This document shows positions 24,733 through 27,395 of a stretch of 27,395 nucleotides of DNA, in pieces. The notes below the pieces were generated by a model. That model made no database searches. It was not told where the DNA came from and saw nothing but the letters and a program-made list of their open reading frames with translations. The stretch is taken from NCBI GenBank assembly GCA_964458385.1, contig CAYWIS010000063.1:1-27395 (forward strand), written 5' to 3'. The translations under genes and the position numbers were made by a program. Position 1 is the first letter of the stretch, and each line of letters begins with the position of its first letter. Source of the DNA: JAHWKS01 sp964458385. GTDB lineage: Bacteria > Planctomycetota > Planctomycetia > Pirellulales > Pirellulaceae.

Positions 24733-24758
24733 GGAGCCAGTTACAACGGACTGGCTCC
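24733..24758 (+). terminator. Hairpin after the lipoprotein gene (possible terminator)
   Basis: GGAGCCAGT (24733-24741) pairs with ACTGGCTCC (24750-24758), a 9-bp perfect stem with an 8-nt loop. Only scattered Ts follow, so termination would be partial or factor-dependent. Confidence 0.55.
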
Positions 24759-24800
24759 TGACTTTGACTCCTGGTTTTCGACTCTTTGTTCGGTTCTGCC

Positions 24801-25580
24801 GTGAACGTTCGACTTGCACAACTCGCTTGCGACAGGGCAAGCCGCGGACTGGCGGTGTGGGTCGCCGTGCTGTGCTTGTCGGCTTCGGCAGCGCTGGCGC
24901 AGCGGCCGAATGTTCATTACCTCCAGTCGGCCGATCTACCGCCGGGAGCCGTGGGGAGCCATCAACTCTTACGAGGCGGCCCCCTGCCCGGCTACTTTCA
25001 GCCGGTCGAGATCCAAGCTCCGCCGGGCGCCCGGATTGCACTGGCTACGCCCCAAGGATTTACCGAGCCGCAGCCAGCGCCTGTGGTGGTAGGGTTGCTG
25101 ATCGGACACGTGTACCGCCTTCGTGTGACCGATATTCCCGGCGAGCAGAACGTGGGCTTGGAAGTGTATCCCACGATTGAGTTGGTCAACCGACTCTATC
25201 CGCCTCCGGGTTACGAGGCCCGTTTTCCAATTCCGGTGCAACTGGCGCTCGATGACCTAGAGACGGCCCTGCGAGGCCAGTTTGTGACACGGGTGGTGTA
25301 CTTGGAAGACCCGCACAATCCGTTGCCCGTGGCTGAGACGCCGCAAACGCAGCGCTATTACGACGTTCATCCGCAGGACGACCCGTTGGAAGTGGCCGAC
25401 CGCCTGGGCCGCCCGATGGCGATTGCCCGCCTTGGCTCGCGTCAGCCCGACGCCACCGGGCCTAGCCCGGCGTTCCTGTACCACGCTCCACCATGGTTGG
25501 CGATTCCCAAAGAATTCTGCCGGCCGGTTGAGCAGCTCAACCCGATTCGTCAGGGACGCGACATTCCGCGTATCCCTTAG
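24801..25580 (+). CDS. Secreted protein, paralogue of the upstream lipoprotein's domain
   Basis: Predicted ~259-aa exported protein. The N-terminus has a basic region and a hydrophobic stretch (LAVWVAVLCLSASAALAQ) with a cleavage site at ALA-Q. The domain from about residue 60 parallels the upstream lipoprotein: HVYRLRVTDIPGEQNVGLEVYP against IYRLKLTNIEGRPGVELYP, LETALRGQFVTRVVYLEDP against FAQVLAGNMVTKVIYLPDP, and ADRLGRPMAIARLGS against ADRRGAILAIVRMGN. It lacks the low-complexity C-terminal half. The start could be GTG 24801 or TTG 24786; neither has a clear ribosome site. The two genes look like a tandem duplication and may act together at the cell surface. Confidence 0.75.
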   Translation: MNVRLAQLACDRASRGLAVWVAVLCLSASAALAQRPNVHYLQSADLPPGAVGSHQLLRGGPLPGYFQPVEIQAPPGARIALATPQGFTEPQPAPVVVGLLIGHVYRLRVTDIPGEQNVGLEVYPTIELVNRLYPPPGYEARFPIPVQLALDDLETALRGQFVTRVVYLEDPHNPLPVAETPQTQRYYDVHPQDDPLEVADRLGRPMAIARLGSRQPDATGPSPAFLYHAPPWLAIPKEFCRPVEQLNPIRQGRDIPRIP

Positions 25581-25693
25581 GCCGGATACGCACACTTTGT
25601 GCGAGAGTTGTTTTGCTTGTCTTGAATTCGCCATCGCGAGCCGCGGATCACGCGCTCCGCAAACGACCAAGTTTCGTGGGACCGCCAAGATCA

Positions 25694-27395
25694 ATGACAA
25701 CACCACGAGGTCGGAGAACCGTTGAGATGGGCGTTGGAGCGCTTTTGGCTCTGGCGACCGTGTCGTTGTGTTCGTGCCAGGCGGGCCCCTCGGCTTCAAG
25801 AGGCCCCAGCGCAGCGACTCCCTCGGTGGCGCCGGCTGCGCCTACCGCGGCCCCCTCCCCTGCCCCGACAACACACGCGGCCCACGCGACGCCGCAAGTT
25901 GGCTGCCCGTGCTGTTCGCCCGAAAGCGACTATTCCAAATTCGCGGCTAACTACGACAAGCAGAATCCCCCCTCCCCTGCCCTGCAAGCTTACCCGGTGC
26001 AGCCCGCGGCGCATCATGCGCCGGCGACGCCGGTCGGCTATCCGACCTTGCCGCCGCAAGCATGGACCGGCGCGCCGCACGACGGCTACACGCACCCCAC
26101 GACGCATCCCGAACAATACCCTTACGGGGTTCCCGCAGGCGTGGGCGCCTGGGCGCCGGCCGGCGTGCAACGTCCTTGGCCGCACGATGAATACATCTTC
26201 GACGGCGGCGACAAACGCCCGCATGTGCAAGTGGCGCCCGACTGGACCGTGCACGGACTGCAACTAGAGGATACGGTAGCGCACTATGACACGCTCGATG
26301 GCCGCACCCTAGTCGAGCCGGCTAACCGTGTTCCGATCTACGCGCCGCGATTCGCCGCGGTCCGTAAGGTCTATGGGATTGAGGCCCACCATCATCGTAC
26401 GCCGGCGCTGGTGCACGATCAGCCGCAAATGGTGGTGGTGGAGCGCGATCGACAACTGGCCGTTGACGCCGATCAGTACCTGCACATGCGGACCAATTTG
26501 GGCGTGAAGTCGCCGATTACGCACCTCGACAAGAACGGTCCGGTGACGCTGGCGGTCGAGCTGTCGCCCGAGATGTTCGTGGAAGACTTCGCGCCGCATG
26601 AAGACCTGCAAATCATTCGCACCGGCATCTACGACAACGCCGAAAAGGCTCGACTGGCCCAACTGGCCGCGGCGGCCGCCGTGTGGAATGTCAAACAGGC
26701 GCCGCAAGTGGTGATCGACCGCACCGAGCCTCTAACCGCCGTGGCCGAGGCAAAGCCGCAAGTCACGGTGAAGTACGAACTGGCTGGAAAGCCACGCCTG
26801 CGGATTGTGAAGGTGGCCAACCGAACCGAGGCCAAGCCGGGCGACATTGTCGAAGTGGAGATCGCCACACCCGGCGACGGCGAGAAACGCCTCGTGCACA
26901 CGGTAATGGTCAAGCTCGGCGACCCGCGCGAGAGCTACAAGGAACTCTACACCCACCTCGACAAACGCAAACGCACCTACGACTGGCGCGACAACGAAGC
27001 CGTCACCAAGGGCGGCCCCCTGCGCGAAAAGCTCTGGCCCCACATCCAGAAGCATAAACTCGAACGCCCCTGGGACGATCTGGTAGCCGCCCACGAACGC
27101 GAACTCGACCTGTGGGACAGCTACGAGAATCTAAGCAGCACAGCCCTGCTACTCAGCGACCCGCTGGCCAGTCACCAGTGGATCCAATCCGTGGGCAACG
27201 AACTAGCTGCCGCTGAGGACGACCCATTGAAGCGGCTCGCGCCTACCCTGGCACACACGCTGGACGGCGAGCCCGTTGAGTGGACGCCGCCGGAGCTGCC
27301 GCCCCCTGCCGACAACAAAAAGGACGCCCTGACGTGGTGGCGGCGCACGGCCGACGTGATCCTCGGCGAGTTGATCTTCGCCAAGTTCGAGTTCC
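25694..27395 (+). CDS. Large cell-surface lipoprotein, DUF11-like family (3' truncated)
   Basis: The frame is open from ATG 25694 to the window end (at least 567 codons), so it lacks a visible stop. The N-terminus MTTPRGRRTVEMGVGALLAL leads to a lipobox-like LCSC with Cys28. ATG 25727 has a better ribosome site (GGAGA) but would leave no positive charge in the signal peptide. A Pro/Ala-rich region with CPCC and several His follows, encoded partly by two KOPS-like words (25851-25866, 25967-25985). Then come LSPEMFVEDFAPHEDLQIIR, IYDNAEKARLAQLAAAAAVW and YELAGKPRLRIVKVANRTEA, familiar from planctomycete surface proteins with DUF11 repeats. After KPGDIVE (about 26,850) I would expect an FTIRFDN-type strand; instead an unrecognised, charged helical sequence continues. 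Confidence 0.75.
   Translation, partial: MTTPRGRRTVEMGVGALLALATVSLCSCQAGPSASRGPSAATPSVAPAAPTAAPSPAPTTHAAHATPQVGCPCCSPESDYSKFAANYDKQNPPSPALQAYPVQPAAHHAPATPVGYPTLPPQAWTGAPHDGYTHPTTHPEQYPYGVPAGVGAWAPAGVQRPWPHDEYIFDGGDKRPHVQVAPDWTVHGLQLEDTVAHYDTLDGRTLVEPANRVPIYAPRFAAVRKVYGIEAHHHRTPALVHDQPQMVVVERDRQLAVDADQYLHMRTNLGVKSPITHLDKNGPVTLAVELSPEMFVEDFAPHEDLQIIRTGIYDNAEKARLAQLAAAAAVWNVKQAPQVVIDRTEPLTAVAEAKPQVTVKYELAGKPRLRIVKVANRTEAKPGDIVEVEIATPGDGEKRLVHTVMVKLGDPRESYKELYTHLDKRKRTYDWRDNEAVTKGGPLREKLWPHIQKHKLERPWDDLVAAHERELDLWDSYENLSSTALLLSDPLASHQWIQSVGNELAAAEDDPLKRLAPTLAHTLDGEPVEWTPPELPPPADNKKDALTWWRRTADVILGELIFAKFEF
25851..25866 (-). repeat. KOPS-like double octamer
   Basis: CCCCCTCCCCTGCCCC on +, with CCCTNCCC octamers at 25853-25860 and 25858-25865. 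It encodes APSPAP in the linker of the surface lipoprotein. Confidence 0.8.
25967..25985 (-). repeat. KOPS-like double octamer, longest minus-oriented copy
   Basis: CCCCCCTCCCCTGCCCTGC on +, with octamers at 25970-25977 and 25975-25982. It encodes NPPSPALQ, 100 nt downstream of the previous copy. Confidence 0.8.

Noticed and set aside
25722..26267. 181-codon + frame at the start of the last gene
   Set aside because: Arg/Pro-rich shadow of the real frame, which begins at 25694 and is open to the window end.
1..27395. tRNA, rRNA, insertion sequences or prophage
   Set aside because: No T-loop-like GGTTCRA signature, rRNA stretch, transposase, integrase or phage motif was recognised on either strand.

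Overview
The window reads as a GC-rich bacterial chromosome fragment, most likely from a planctomycete (Pirellulales-like). The clues are a DUF1559-type protein fused to a zinc ribbon, a small Ser/Thr kinase, Pro/Ala/Gly-rich lipoproteins, a secreted protein with duplicated Ig-like modules, and short operons that switch strand often. It begins inside atpD, ends inside an open reading frame and carries a 10-N scaffold gap within accA, so it looks like a complete draft or metagenome contig. No rRNA, tRNA, insertion sequence, prophage or CRISPR array was recognised.

Layout. 1-847: end of the ATP synthase operon (atpD 3' end, atpC). 954-6228 (-): a signalling cluster with a membrane PAS-PAS-GAF histidine kinase, a translationally coupled single-domain response regulator and a REC-PAS-HK-REC hybrid kinase. 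6353-10225 (-): a secreted Ig-like protein, the zinc-ribbon/DUF1559 protein and KDPG aldolase. 10457-12249 (+): a small membrane protein and clpX, closed by a strong intrinsic terminator. 12318-13150: no convincing gene. 13151-16925 (+): a GT4 glycosyltransferase, a Ser/Thr kinase, accA (interrupted by the Ns) and a small ORF carrying a 24-bp minisatellite. 17076-19979: CvpA-like protein (-), YdjM/DUF457 membrane protein (+), dtd (-) and a multi-helix membrane protein (-). 20188-22082 (+): pdxA and a histidine phosphatase with a structured leader. 22139-23068 (-): a secreted protein. 23339-27395 (+): three envelope proteins; the first two share a homologous domain and the third runs off the end.

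Main unexpected signal. A G-rich word built on the pentamer GGGNA (best form GCAGGGCAGGGGAGGGG) recurs in genes and between genes. Its core equals the enterobacterial FtsK-orienting octamer KOPS, GGGNAGGG. By my reading of both strands, 15 of 16 octamers left of about 19.0 kb lie on the + strand and 12 of 13 to the right lie on the - strand, whatever the direction of the surrounding genes. The octamers therefore converge on 18.84-19.22 kb. If the KOPS analogy holds, the window spans the terminus-proximal junction of the two replichores. A Chi-like motif, or an inverted or chimeric assembly junction, would be the alternatives. No convincing dif site was found.

Other points: the accA gap is probably 12 nt rather than 10, the Ser/Thr kinase has DFS instead of DFG, and the last ORF departs from its expected family pattern near 26,850.
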